Of a DNA stretch of 51,149 nt, positions 33,965 to 43,931 are shown piece by piece. Each line of letters starts with the position of its first letter. The first letter of the stretch is position 1. This DNA is from Campylobacteraceae bacterium (GTDB lineage: Bacteria; Campylobacterota; Campylobacteria; Campylobacterales; Sulfurospirillaceae), in the NCBI GenBank assembly GCA_026988975.1, contig JALSKH010000129.1, positions 1 through 51,149 on the forward strand. The letters run 5' to 3'. Position numbers and translations under genes: made by a program. The notes under the pieces are model-generated. The model had not been told where the DNA came from and did not search any database. It was given only the letters and a program-made list of their open reading frames with translations.

Positions 33965-35098
33965 CTAATCTGGTGCAAGGTCATAATCCACCGGTCCACC
34001 TTCTAGTGTTTTTAGAAAGGCTATTATTTGGCTTATCTGTTTTTTGGATAGTGTGATTCCTAGTTGGTGTTTTGCCATTATGCGGACTACCTCTTTTAGC
34101 TCTTTTACAGCCCCATTGTGGAAGTACGGGGTGGTTCTTGTTATGTTTCTTAGGATTGGAACTCTGAATTTGAAAGCACCATTTTTGCCATGAAATCCAC
34201 CTGTGTCTTTAAAGGGATATGGGGATGTTTTTTTACTTATAGATTGAAACTTAAACTTAGAAAATTGCACATGATTGTTTACAAAAATGGAGATAGGTAT
34301 GATAAATCCATCGTATCTTCTAAGTGGAAATTTTTGTATGCTTTGACCGCCGACACTCATGCCTGTATGGCAACCTTTGCATCCTAGATTTATAAATAAA
34401 GAGAGGCCCTTTTTTGCTTTTAAGCTGATCGCACTGTTGTTTCCGTCTAAGAAATCATCAAAACTTCCGCGGGTTAGCAGTGTCCTCTCGTAAGCTCCGA
34501 TTGCTTTGGTGATATTTGTAAACGAAACGCCAGTTTTTGGAAACAGCTCTTTTAGTGTTTGAGCATATAGCTCGTTTTGTTTTACTCTAGCGATGACCTC
34601 TTTTGGAGTCATATTCATCTCAAAAGGTGCTTGTATCGGACCTTTTGCTTGATCTTCTACGCTCGGACTTCTGCCGTCCCAAAACTCTCTTTTGGCTAAA
34701 GCTGCATTTAAAACGGTTGGTGAATTCAAATGTTTTGGATTTTTCTGATTATGATAGCCTATAGCGGTTGGTCGATTGTCATCTCCACCATCTTGGATTA
34801 AGTGGCAAGAGGCGCAAGTGATAGTCTCGTCCCTAGATAAAATAGGATCAAAAAATAGTGAACGACCAAGGCTAATCTTCTCAAAGGAGAGAGGGTTATC
34901 AGGAGTATCTACAATTTTCTTTGCATCTTCCCATTTCGCAGGAATCGCAGCCAACCCATGTGAGAGTGCCTCTTTTCTCAAGGCATTATCATCTATCTTT
35001 ATATCTCTGCTTTTTTCATTTGGTATAAAATCTCCAACATTAAAAAACAGCAATAGCATAACTAGTGATATAAAAATGATGATTATCTGATTTTTCAT
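33965..35098 (-). CDS. Di-heme cytochrome c peroxidase (CcpA/MauG superfamily)
   Basis: Reduces hydrogen peroxide in the periplasm with electrons from cytochrome c. The 377-aa protein has an N-terminal hydrophobic anchor or signal (IIIIFISLVMLLLFFNVG), a first heme site CASCH at 95-99 and a second CKGCH at 240-244, and FWDGRSPSVEDQAKGPIQAP, typical of the family. The stretch RVPILRNITRTTPYFHNG near residue 310 is also conserved. A TATAAT on the minus strand ends 5 nt before the ATG, predicting a leaderless mRNA. It stands alone between the BrnTA pair and the divergent racemase gene. Confidence 0.93.
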   Translation of the reverse strand: MKNQIIIIFISLVMLLLFFNVGDFIPNEKSRDIKIDDNALRKEALSHGLAAIPAKWEDAKKIVDTPDNPLSFEKISLGRSLFFDPILSRDETITCASCHLIQDGGDDNRPTAIGYHNQKNPKHLNSPTVLNAALAKREFWDGRSPSVEDQAKGPIQAPFEMNMTPKEVIARVKQNELYAQTLKELFPKTGVSFTNITKAIGAYERTLLTRGSFDDFLDGNNSAISLKAKKGLSLFINLGCKGCHTGMSVGGQSIQKFPLRRYDGFIIPISIFVNNHVQFSKFKFQSISKKTSPYPFKDTGGFHGKNGAFKFRVPILRNITRTTPYFHNGAVKELKEVVRIMAKHQLGITLSKKQISQIIAFLKTLEGGPVDYDLAPD

Positions 35099-35103
35099 GC
35101 TTT

Positions 35104-35109
35104 ATTATA
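35104..35109 (-). promoter_or_regulatory. -10 box of the cytochrome c peroxidase gene, leaderless
   Basis: TATAAT on the minus strand, then AAAGC, then the ATG. No space for a Shine-Dalgarno sequence. Confidence 0.55.
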
Positions 35110-35134
35110 ACATATTTTTGTGTAGCAAATGTGC

Positions 35135-35140
35135 TATAAT
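35135..35140 (+). promoter_or_regulatory. -10 box of the racemase/pgp/nnrS operon
   Basis: TATAAT in GTGCTATAATGTC, about 27 nt upstream of the proposed ATA start of the racemase gene; it allows a normal leader with the AAGGA site. Confidence 0.55.
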
Positions 35141-35166
35141 GTCATAAAAAAATATAAGGATTTACT

Positions 35167-35847
35167 ATAAAAACGATAGGATTATTAGGCGGTATGAGTT
35201 GGGAGAGTAGTGCTACTTATTATGAGATCATAAACCGATATTCAAACTCCATCTTAGGTTCGCAAAACAATGCAAAATCCATCATGGTAACTGTTAATTT
35301 TGATGAGATAGAGAAGTTGCAACATGCTGATAAATGGGAAGAGGCTACGGATATTCTCATCAAAGCTTGTCAAAATCTTCAAAAAGGCGGGGCGGATTTT
35401 ATAGTTATTTGCACAAATACAATGCATAAACTTTTACCCCAAATATCTCTACATGTAGAGCTCCCATTTTTGCATATCGCAGAGGCTACGGCTAAGGAGA
35501 TCAATGCAAATAACCATAAAAAAGTGTTGCTATTGGGTACAAAATTTACCATGCAAGAGGATTTTTATAAGCAAAAAATCGCAGAAGCCGGTATCGAAGT
35601 TGTTGTGCCAAACATTGAAGATATGGAGTTGGTGCATAAGGTTATATATGGTGAATTATGTTTAGGAAGCGTAAAAGATAGCTCCAAAGATGCTTTTTTG
35701 AAGATCATAAAACGTTTCAAAGATATAGATGGTGTCATTTTAGGTTGTACTGAGATTGGTTCGTTGATCAAGCAGAGTGATTTAGATATAAAAGTGTATG
35801 ATACGACTATCATCCACGCAAAAGAGGCTGTAAGGATGGCATTGTGA
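35167..35847 (+). CDS. Aspartate/glutamate racemase family protein (ATA start codon)
   Basis: Cofactor-independent racemase of the Asp/Glu family. The expected N-terminus KTIGLLGGMSWESSATYYE is present, with the two catalytic cysteines in VICTNTMHKL and LGCTEIGSLI. Between the in-frame stop TAA at 35155-35157 and the first ATG (35194) there is no ATG, GTG or TTG. Starting at 35194 would delete the first beta-strand IGLLGG. ATA at 35167 is at the position of the family's methionine and has AAGGA six bases upstream, so I take it as the start (226 aa). A sequencing error is the alternative. It overlaps pgp by 4 nt. The substrate, Asp or Glu, cannot be settled by eye. Confidence 0.8.
   Translation: MKTIGLLGGMSWESSATYYEIINRYSNSILGSQNNAKSIMVTVNFDEIEKLQHADKWEEATDILIKACQNLQKGGADFIVICTNTMHKLLPQISLHVELPFLHIAEATAKEINANNHKKVLLLGTKFTMQEDFYKQKIAEAGIEVVVPNIEDMELVHKVIYGELCLGSVKDSSKDAFLKIIKRFKDIDGVILGCTEIGSLIKQSDLDIKVYDTTIIHAKEAVRMAL
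35447..35460. repeat. CTCTACATGTAGAG palindrome
   Basis: Exact 14-bp copy inside the racemase gene, where it encodes LHVE (SLHVELPF). Confidence 0.8.
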
Positions 35848-36500
35848 GAAAAAAAGTTATAATTTTTGATTTGGACGGCACACTTCTTGACACTCTCGAA
35901 GATATCGCTTCTAGCGTGAACTATGTACTTTCAAAGTATAAAAAAGAGCCGATAGAAGTAGAAAAATACAGATGCCTAGTAGGCAATGGTGCTTTAAAAT
36001 TGATACAAGATGTTTTGCCGCAAGAGAGTGAGGAGAGTATAAAAGATGCTCTATCAATCTTCGAGAAGCACTACGCCACCCAATACGATAAAAATACAAA
36101 ATTATATGAGGGTATTGCCAAGCTTTTGACATTTTTGCAAAAAAGAGGTGTGAAGATGGCGATTTTATCGAATAAACCGGATAGTTTTACCAAGCTTTGT
36201 GCCCTGAAATATCTGCGAAATTGGAAATTTGAAGTAGTTTACGGCATCAGAGATGGAGTGCCGAGAAAGCCAGACCCAGCAGGAGCTTTTGAGATTATGA
36301 AAGAGCTTCAAGTTGAGCCTAAAGAGTGCTTGTATATGGGTGATACCAAAACAGACATGATAACAGCAAAAAGTGCAAATATAGACTCGATCGGAGTCTT
36401 ATGGGGCTTTAGAGACAAAGAGGAGTTGGAGCAAAACGGAGCTAAATATATCGCAACAAGCCCAAGTGAGACTATCAAGATGCTGAGTGAGATAGTTTGA
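35844..36500 (+). CDS. Phosphoglycolate phosphatase-like HAD hydrolase
   Basis: Haloacid dehalogenase superfamily phosphatase; Gph removes phosphoglycolate formed in DNA repair or by RuBisCO. The 218-aa protein has motif I IIFDLDGTLLDTLEDIASSV, motif II AILSNKP, and motif III/IV in RKPDPAGAF and YMGDTKTDMITAKSA. The start is GTG, overlapping the racemase stop, with AAGGATG upstream. The best match of the pattern is Gph, but HAD enzymes are hard to assign to a substrate. Confidence 0.85.
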   Translation: MRKKVIIFDLDGTLLDTLEDIASSVNYVLSKYKKEPIEVEKYRCLVGNGALKLIQDVLPQESEESIKDALSIFEKHYATQYDKNTKLYEGIAKLLTFLQKRGVKMAILSNKPDSFTKLCALKYLRNWKFEVVYGIRDGVPRKPDPAGAFEIMKELQVEPKECLYMGDTKTDMITAKSANIDSIGVLWGFRDKEELEQNGAKYIATSPSETIKMLSEIV

Positions 36501-37693
36501 TGATTTTTTCAAAAAGCGTAAAAAGAGAGAACTATTTCCTTTCACAACCTCACCAGCCATTTTTTCTTTTAGGTATCATAAATGCCGTAGTTTTTATGAG
36601 TCTGTTTGCTCTGGCTTACAGATCTTTGGTGGATATAACTATTAGCGTTACATTTCTTCATGTATATAGTCTTATGTTCTTGGTTTTTAGCAACTTTTTT
36701 ACCGGTTTTTTGTTCACAACATTTCCAAGATTTAATCAAGCCCAGATCGTTCATAAAAGCTACTATCTGAAGATATTTTTTGCTAATGTTATCTTTGAGT
36801 TTTTATTTTTGGTAGGAATATTTAGCTCGATTAATCTGGTAAAAATAGGGCTGTTTGCTCTTTTGGTTTCGCATCTCTTTGTTGTTGGAAAACTATATCT
36901 TATCTTTAAAAATGGCAAAAGCATAAATAAAAAAGATTCTTTTTGGATTTTAATAGCAAACTTTTTTGGGCTTTTGGGTGAAGCACTTTTTCTGCTCTAT
37001 TTGTTTGGTATCTTGGATTTAAGATTTGCTATAAATATCTCGTTTTACATGTATCTTATATTTTTGACTTTTAGTGTCGCTCAAAGAATGATACCTTTTT
37101 TCTCACACTCTTTAGAGCCGAAAGATCCTAGGTTTGTAGGTATGATATTTACTCTTTTTATCTTTAAAACTATAGCAAGTTTTTATGATACACTCGGCTA
37201 TGTGAAAATTTTTGAAGCTATTTTGGATCTGTGTATAGGGATATATATGTTAAGAGAGTTTTTAAGATGGAAACTTCCTTCGTTTAACTCTCCGGCGATT
37301 TTGTGGGTTTTGCATCTTGGTCTTTTTTGGCTACCTGTTGCTTTTTTGATCTCTGGTTTAACTCTTTTGGTTGAGTCTGTTTGGGGTATAAATTTCTATT
37401 TTATGGGTATTCATTTTTTATCACTTGGATTTCTAAGTACAGTTTTTGTGGGATTTGGAACAAGAGTTATACTTGGGCATTCGGGACAGCCTCCTCATAC
37501 AGATAGCTTTGCAAAAAATATATTTTTATTTGTGCAGGTAGTTTTACTTTTAAGGGTGTTGTACAGTGTAAGTATAGCTTTTGATTTAAAGTTGGAACCA
37601 CTTTTTGATATATCTGTCACAGCATGGCTGATTTTATTTATAGTTTGGGGCTTGAGATATGGAAAAATGTTGGTTTATAAGAAAAACATTTGA
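36500..37693 (+). CDS. NnrS family heme-copper membrane protein
   Basis: A polytopic membrane protein (397 aa, about twelve hydrophobic segments). NnrS proteins are linked to nitric oxide stress and denitrification. HQPFFLLGIINAVVFMSLFA at the N-terminus and FGTRVILGHSGQPPHTDSFA in the C-terminal third, with conserved histidines, are the family hallmarks. The ATG at 36500 shares a base with the pgp stop (TGATG). The gene ends in a strong hairpin shared with the convergent gene. Confidence 0.88.
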   Translation: MIFSKSVKRENYFLSQPHQPFFLLGIINAVVFMSLFALAYRSLVDITISVTFLHVYSLMFLVFSNFFTGFLFTTFPRFNQAQIVHKSYYLKIFFANVIFEFLFLVGIFSSINLVKIGLFALLVSHLFVVGKLYLIFKNGKSINKKDSFWILIANFFGLLGEALFLLYLFGILDLRFAINISFYMYLIFLTFSVAQRMIPFFSHSLEPKDPRFVGMIFTLFIFKTIASFYDTLGYVKIFEAILDLCIGIYMLREFLRWKLPSFNSPAILWVLHLGLFWLPVAFLISGLTLLVESVWGINFYFMGIHFLSLGFLSTVFVGFGTRVILGHSGQPPHTDSFAKNIFLFVQVVLLLRVLYSVSIAFDLKLEPLFDISVTAWLILFIVWGLRYGKMLVYKKNI

Positions 37694-37712
37694 GCCTTTT
37701 GGCTCAAATGTT
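37685..37712 (-). terminator. Intrinsic terminator between convergent genes
   Basis: AACATTTGAGCC / GGCTCAAATGTT, a perfect 12-bp stem with a four-base loop. In the minus direction the stem is followed by TTTTTC, so it is a proper terminator for the small TPR gene at 37720-38040; in the plus direction it covers the nnrS stop codon but lacks a T-run. Confidence 0.8.
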
Positions 37713-37719
37713 CGAGAGC

Positions 37720-38040
37720 TTAGCAACCCATAGAAGCATCGCCTGATGAGTCTGCTTGTGGTGAATCGCCACCATCTGCTTGGTATTTTTCATCCATCGC
37801 ATTTTTGTAGCATACATACCCTTTTTGGCTTTTTGGATCAGCTTGTATAGCTAATTTCGCATATTTTATAGCATTTGGTATATCTTCATTTTCCAGTGCA
37901 TCATCTGAAGCATTTACATACTTCATCACTATTGCATCTCTTTTGGCTAACATTTTTGCGCCATTGTTTGCTGACACATAAGAAAGTATCGAAGCTGCTA
38001 TCAGTAAAACTATGCCGACTATTATCGAAAGTTTTTGCAT
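37720..38040 (-). CDS. Small exported or membrane-anchored TPR-like protein
   Basis: The 106-aa product has an N-terminal hydrophobic helix (LSIIVGIVLLIAASILSYV) and one TPR-like pair (NEDIPNAIKYAKLAIQADPK), then a low-complexity acidic tail ending SMGC. I do not recognise the family. It starts within the stop codon of the second YeeE-like gene (1-nt overlap) and has AGGAG upstream, so it belongs to the thiosulfate-uptake operon. It could be a scaffold for sulfur handling, but this is inferred from position only. Confidence 0.6.
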   Translation of the reverse strand: MQKLSIIVGIVLLIAASILSYVSANNGAKMLAKRDAIVMKYVNASDDALENEDIPNAIKYAKLAIQADPKSQKGYVCYKNAMDEKYQADGGDSPQADSSGDASMGC

Positions 38041-38636
38041 TATTGTTTCTCCTTTTTATCTCTAATCGATTTCATTGTATTCATAAAAATGGCTAAAAAA
38101 GCACCTAAAAATATAGTAACAAGTAAAGATGAGGTATATATATCTCCTCCAATCAAGTCAGAAATAGTAAATCTCCCGACATATCCGCTATTTGCAAAAT
38201 CTGAAATAGAGTCGTAGATATCGAAGTAAAAGTACATTCCACACAGTAGCCCTAGCATAAAAACAGCTGCGTCAATCTTGCCAGACGCAAAACCAACTAC
38301 AGCAGTTCCAGGGCACCATCCAGACATAACCATTGCTCCACCAAACAGGACTCCTCCAAGCAGATAAGGCCATATATAAGTTTCTGGTATAAATACTTGA
38401 GTATAATCCAGCCAGCCAGCATAAGAAGCTATGACTATCAGGGTCGCGCATGTTACGATGGCTGAAACGATAGTTTGTGAAACTTTTAAGTTTTTGAAGT
38501 AAAATATCGGTGCTATATGTTTTGAGCTTCCAAACCCTGTTCGCTCCAAAACTACACCAAATAAGATACCAATTATCAAGCCATACAGCAGATTTTGATT
38601 GCTGTCTATCATGCCGGTTGTAAAAAGTGGATACAT
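38040..38636 (-). CDS. YeeE/YedE family transporter, second half-size subunit
   Basis: Membrane protein of the YeeE/YedE (TsuA-like) family, which takes up thiosulfate or other sulfur compounds. The 198-aa product has about five hydrophobic segments, ERTGFGSSKHIAPI near the start and GGAMVMSGWCPGTAVVGFAS, whose cysteine in the SGWCPG turn corresponds to the substrate-relaying cysteine of TsuA. It follows the first half-size gene after 12 nt. In full-length homologues both halves are fused. Confidence 0.85.
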   Translation of the reverse strand: MYPLFTTGMIDSNQNLLYGLIIGILFGVVLERTGFGSSKHIAPIFYFKNLKVSQTIVSAIVTCATLIVIASYAGWLDYTQVFIPETYIWPYLLGGVLFGGAMVMSGWCPGTAVVGFASGKIDAAVFMLGLLCGMYFYFDIYDSISDFANSGYVGRFTISDLIGGDIYTSSLLVTIFLGAFLAIFMNTMKSIRDKKEKQ

Positions 38637-38648
38637 AGATAAACCTTC

Positions 38649-39161
38649 TTATATTCCCCACTGTTTTTTAAACAGTGGTGCTATTATAAAGCCTGTACCA
38701 AACGCAGCGAGCATAAAGATCCAACTGCCTACGCTAAAAGTCGCAGCGCCATCGAGTGCTTGACCACTTGTACAACCCCTGGCAAGTCTTGTTGCTCCAG
38801 CCATGATAAAACCACCTACAAAAGCAAAAAAGAGTCTTTTGTAAGTAGGGTAGTTATATGCTTTATCTATGCCTTGCTTAACCCTTCCTGCAAGTATAGC
38901 GCTTAAATATCCGCCTAAAAATATACCAAATACTTCAACAACCGTCCAATTTGCCAGAGCATTTCCCTTGCCAAGATATTTTGCAACATATAGATTATTT
39001 GCAAAAGAAGAGTCATATAGATATGTAATTTGAGCTGTGATTCTTGAAAATGCACCGCTTGCACCCATACCTTGACCAGCAACCATAAAACTAATAAATA
39101 GCACAATACCAAGTATAACACCAGATACTAGAGGGTTCCAATAACCATCTTTACTGTTCAT
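38649..39161 (-). CDS. YeeE/YedE family transporter, first half-size subunit
   Basis: Partner of the gene above it in the operon. The 170-aa product has about four to five hydrophobic segments and the motif GATRLARGCTSGQALDGAAT, with the conserved cysteine of the RGCTSG turn. Together the two chains supply the paired cysteine motifs of a complete thiosulfate transporter. ATG preceded by AAAGGAATTTT. The operon fits a sulfur-oxidising lifestyle. Confidence 0.85.
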   Translation of the reverse strand: MNSKDGYWNPLVSGVILGIVLFISFMVAGQGMGASGAFSRITAQITYLYDSSFANNLYVAKYLGKGNALANWTVVEVFGIFLGGYLSAILAGRVKQGIDKAYNYPTYKRLFFAFVGGFIMAGATRLARGCTSGQALDGAATFSVGSWIFMLAAFGTGFIIAPLFKKQWGI

Positions 39162-39297
39162 AAAATTCCTTTAAATATTTGATTAAATAAGTTTTTATTA
39201 TAATATAACTAATATAAAGCTTTCTTTAAAGTGTAATAATTTTATTTCTTTACTCTATATAAAACCAATAATAAGTAAACAAAAAGATATTTTTGGA

Positions 39298-39318
39298 TAG
39301 AATGAAACGCTATAAAAT
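39298..39318 (+). promoter_or_regulatory. Promoter region of hisZ-purA
   Basis: Two -10-like sequences, TAGAAT (39298-39303) and CTATAAAAT (39310-39318), lie 17-35 nt before the hisZ ATG. The divergent yeeE gene has A/T-rich sequence but no consensus box. The rest of the 39162-39334 gap is A/T-rich without a clear hairpin. Confidence 0.4.
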
Positions 39319-39334
39319 TAAGTTAGGTAAAGTA

Positions 39335-41432
<2,098 letters not shown>

Positions 41433-41444
41433 GATATTTGAAAT

Positions 41445-41864
41445 ATGTCGGGCATATTTTTAAAAATTTCTAAAATCAATAAGCAAAAATTAGATAGGAT
41501 AGAGAGTGAACTTTTTATAATCAAATCAGAGATGAAGAGGATAAGCAGAGAGATACAACGAATCTATCTGTCTGTAGATGAGCTAGTAACTCCACAAACT
41601 GGAAGCGTAAAAGAGCTGGTGGAGTTTCAAGCTAGAAGAAGAGTTTTAAATACTCAAAAAGATATATTTACAAAAGAGTTGCATCAGAAAGATTTGGAGT
41701 TGGCGCAGAAGCAACAAGAGTATAAAAAAGCCAAACTTGAGTATGAAAAGATAAAGTATCTACACGAAGAGGAGCTTAAAAAAAAGCTTCAAAAGATAAA
41801 AAAAGATGAGCAAAAAGAGTTAGATGAGATATCTACGATGTTGCATAAAAGGAGTAGAGATTGA
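41445..41864 (+). CDS. Coiled-coil protein, FliJ-like
   Basis: The 139-aa product is almost wholly helical with heptad-like repeats and no hydrophobic segment (ELFIIKSEMKRISREIQRIY, LELAQKQQEYKKAKLEYEK). Size and composition recall FliJ, the flagellar export coiled-coil protein; the sequence alone does not prove it. It lies between purA and a MotE-like gene, with which it overlaps by 4 nt, a pairing conserved in Campylobacter. A flagellar role is therefore likely. Confidence 0.55.
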   Translation: MSGIFLKISKINKQKLDRIESELFIIKSEMKRISREIQRIYLSVDELVTPQTGSVKELVEFQARRRVLNTQKDIFTKELHQKDLELAQKQQEYKKAKLEYEKIKYLHEEELKKKLQKIKKDEQKELDEISTMLHKRSRD

Positions 41865-42388
41865 GAAAGATTTTTTTAGTATGTTCGCTTGTAGTTTTTG
41901 TAAATGCGGCTACGGTTGATTGTAATCAAGTATTTCAAGCTAGAAAATCAGAACTACTGAAAAATATAGAGAGAATAGACGAATCAAGACAATCTCTAGA
42001 AGCACTAAAAGCTGCCACAAATGCGCTTTTTGAAAAGCAAAAAGCTCACATAAATGAAGAGAATAAAAAACTAGATGAGAGAAAAGCAAAGCTAGATAAG
42101 CAGAAGAAAGATATACAAAACCTGATAGCCCAAAACAAAAAACTCTTAGAAATCATAAAAAGTGCAAAAAATGACAAAATAAGTGAAACTTATACCAAGA
42201 TGAAAGACTCAGCAGCAGCAAGTGTTTTTGAAGATATGAATACAAACGAAGCTTCAGCTATCATTTTCACTCTACCCGCAAAAAAGATATCGAAGATTTT
42301 TGCCAAGATGGATCCACAAAAAGCATCCAAAATCACACTAAGACTCAGACAGGGTCCCCCATTTGATACAAATTCTACCAAAAGATAG
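41861..42388 (+). CDS. MotE-like periplasmic protein (MgtE N-domain)
   Basis: The 175-aa product has a signal peptide (MRKIFLVCSLVVFVNA), a long coiled coil (about residues 30-110) and a C-terminal MgtE N-domain-like region, AASVFEDMNTNEASAIIFTL with KISKIFAKMDPQKASKIT. This layout is that of MotE, a chaperone of the flagellar motor MotC/stator system and its epsilonproteobacterial relatives. Start is TTG, with AAAGGAG upstream. Function by family analogy only. Confidence 0.75.
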   Translation: MRKIFLVCSLVVFVNAATVDCNQVFQARKSELLKNIERIDESRQSLEALKAATNALFEKQKAHINEENKKLDERKAKLDKQKKDIQNLIAQNKKLLEIIKSAKNDKISETYTKMKDSAAASVFEDMNTNEASAIIFTLPAKKISKIFAKMDPQKASKITLRLRQGPPFDTNSTKR

Positions 42389-42394
42389 CTCTAA

Positions 42395-43006
42395 TTGAGT
42401 ATCTTTACAATTTTTGCTTTTATCGCAGCAGCATTTGTATTTATGGCGACACCGGGACCTGGAACTTTGGCAGTCATCTCAAAAGCTCTTAGTTCAGGGT
42501 TTAAACATGCAATCTTCATGTCGATTGGCATGGTTTTAGGCGATATAATTTTTCTGCTTTTAAGTATATTCGGCTTAGGAGTGATCGCAAGTACATTTTC
42601 TACACTTTTTATCATCATAAAAATTATCGGTGGTATTTACTTGGTATATCTTGGCTTTAAAATATTTATGGCTAAAACTTCTCATTTTGACGTAGCCTCT
42701 CAAAAAAACAGCACACTTTTTTTGGATTTTACCGCAGGATTAGCTATAACTCTAAGTAATCCAAAAGTCATAGTCTTTTATGTCGGTTTCTTGCCCACTT
42801 TTATAGACCTTTCAAAGCTAAATGGAAGTGATGTAGTTCTGGTTGTCTTTTTGGTGCTAGCAACACTTAGCAGTATACTTTTTTTCTACGCATATTTCGC
42901 ATCAAGAGCAAAAGAGTTAATCAAAAAACCAAAAACACAGATGATACTAAATCGCACCGCAGGAGGAGTTATGGTGCTAGTAGGATGTTTTTTGATTTTC
43001 AAATAG
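42395..43006 (+). CDS. LysE family amino acid exporter
   Basis: Inner-membrane exporter of the LysE/RhtB superfamily. The 203-aa product has six hydrophobic segments, with FVFMATPGPGTLAVISKALS (the family PGP motif) and GLAITLSNPKVIVFYVGFLP. The start is TTG with only a weak ribosome site. The gene lies between the MotE-like gene and DUF507, neighbours that are adjacent in Campylobacter, so it appears to be a local insertion. It ends in a strong palindrome. Confidence 0.87.
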   Translation: MSIFTIFAFIAAAFVFMATPGPGTLAVISKALSSGFKHAIFMSIGMVLGDIIFLLLSIFGLGVIASTFSTLFIIIKIIGGIYLVYLGFKIFMAKTSHFDVASQKNSTLFLDFTAGLAITLSNPKVIVFYVGFLPTFIDLSKLNGSDVVLVVFLVLATLSSILFFYAYFASRAKELIKKPKTQMILNRTAGGVMVLVGCFLIFK

Positions 43007-43031
43007 CTCTACATGTAGAGCTATTTTTGTG
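43001..43031 (+). terminator. Intrinsic terminator after lysE, built on the CTCTACATGTAGAG palindrome
   Basis: 43001-43026 is a 26-bp perfect palindrome (AAATAGCTCTA-CATG-TAGAGCTATTT), followed by TTTTG. The stop codon of lysE is inside the stem. The central 14 bp (43007-43020) are the recurrent palindrome found in five other genes. Confidence 0.85.
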
Positions 43032-43079
43032 ACATTTTTTGCTATAAACAGATATTTACCTTACTTTAGATAGAATACA

Positions 43080-43352
43080 TAAGTACCTAGCCAAGAGACA
43101 CACCAACTAATAGCAAAAAGAGAACGGTGCGAGTACAAGGCAGATTTTAGTAGGACTACCCGTAGGTAATTCAAGAAAATCTAACGCAGTAATCGTGCCG
43201 TTATCTTTTCGCCCGTAGGGAAGCTCAAAAAGAGCACATCTGACTTCGTTAAAAACTTTTGATGTACAATAAGTACACCTACAAGTTTTTGCCTTGCATA
43301 TGCACTCTTTTTGAACTTCTATTAGTTGGTGTTTCTCTTGGCTAGGTACTTA
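43080..43352 (+). ncRNA. Large structured element, copy L2 (34-bp outer stem enclosing two hairpin domains)
   Basis: Arms 43080-43113 and 43319-43352 pair over 34 bp with one mismatch. Domain 1 (stem 43116-43132 with 43193-43209; inner stem 43142-43148 with 43176-43182) and domain 2 (stem about 43221-43234 with 43305-43318; inner stem AAAAACTT/AAGTTTTT) lie inside. TGCGAG (43128), AGGA-CTAC-GTAG-TTCAA (43152-43174), TAACG (43182) and the junction CGCCCGTAGG (43210-43219) match copy L1 in order, though stems differ. Flanking 43059-43067 and 43361-43369 form a further 9-bp stem that covers the AAGG ribosome site of DUF507. No protein is encoded; family unknown to me. Confidence 0.75.
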
Positions 43353-43376
43353 AAAATAAAAAAGTAAGGTTGAGTG

Positions 43377-43931
43377 ATGAAAGTTAGATTGCCTCATGCT
43401 CCCTATATTGCAAATAAAATCGCAATTGATATGTTAAATAGTGGATTTATAAAATTGTTGCAAGGCTTAGAGCCGATTGCTAAAATCTCTAGAGAAATCT
43501 TAGAAGAAGATATAAAAAAAGAGATAGCTCTTGAAGAGAGAGTTGATGATATACTCGATGACAACGATGATGAGATAGAGTTTCGCCAAGTTGATAGAAG
43601 AAGTATGTTTTGGCTTATAAAGAAAAAACTTGCCAAAGAGTATGGTGTGATTTTATCCTATGAAGATAGATTTAGTGATGTTTCGCATAAAATTCTCGAG
43701 ACTCTTTGGAAAGATGATCTTATAGATTATTCCGTCTCTGAAAATAGAGTAAAAAATGTTATATATACCTCTATCGAGAACTATTTGGAAAATTTTGAGG
43801 GTATAGAAGATGCTGTGGCTGACCAAATCGAAAACTATAAGAGAAAGCTTATACCAGGCTCAGTTGAGTATGATATGGTTTTTGAAAAACTCTATGAAGA
43901 GGAGCTGAAGAGAAGAGGCATGGCATTATGA
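43377..43931 (+). CDS. DUF507 family protein
   Basis: The 184-aa product is the two-copy DUF507 type: MKVRLPHAPYIANKIAIDML opens the first domain and a second begins near residue 85 with KLAKEYGVILSYEDRFSDVS. Biochemical function is unknown. I start at the ATG at 43377 because AAGG lies 7 nt upstream; a GTG one codon earlier is possible. It overlaps carA by 4 nt, as in Campylobacter. The ribosome site may be paired in the leader structure. Confidence 0.85.
   Translation: MKVRLPHAPYIANKIAIDMLNSGFIKLLQGLEPIAKISREILEEDIKKEIALEERVDDILDDNDDEIEFRQVDRRSMFWLIKKKLAKEYGVILSYEDRFSDVSHKILETLWKDDLIDYSVSENRVKNVIYTSIENYLENFEGIEDAVADQIENYKRKLIPGSVEYDMVFEKLYEEELKRRGMAL

Noticed and set aside
43080-43352. L1/L2 as group II introns because of a GTGCGAG sequence near the 5' side
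   Set aside because: No domain V hairpin sequence, no reverse transcriptase, and the GTGCG motif is internal rather than at the 5' boundary.
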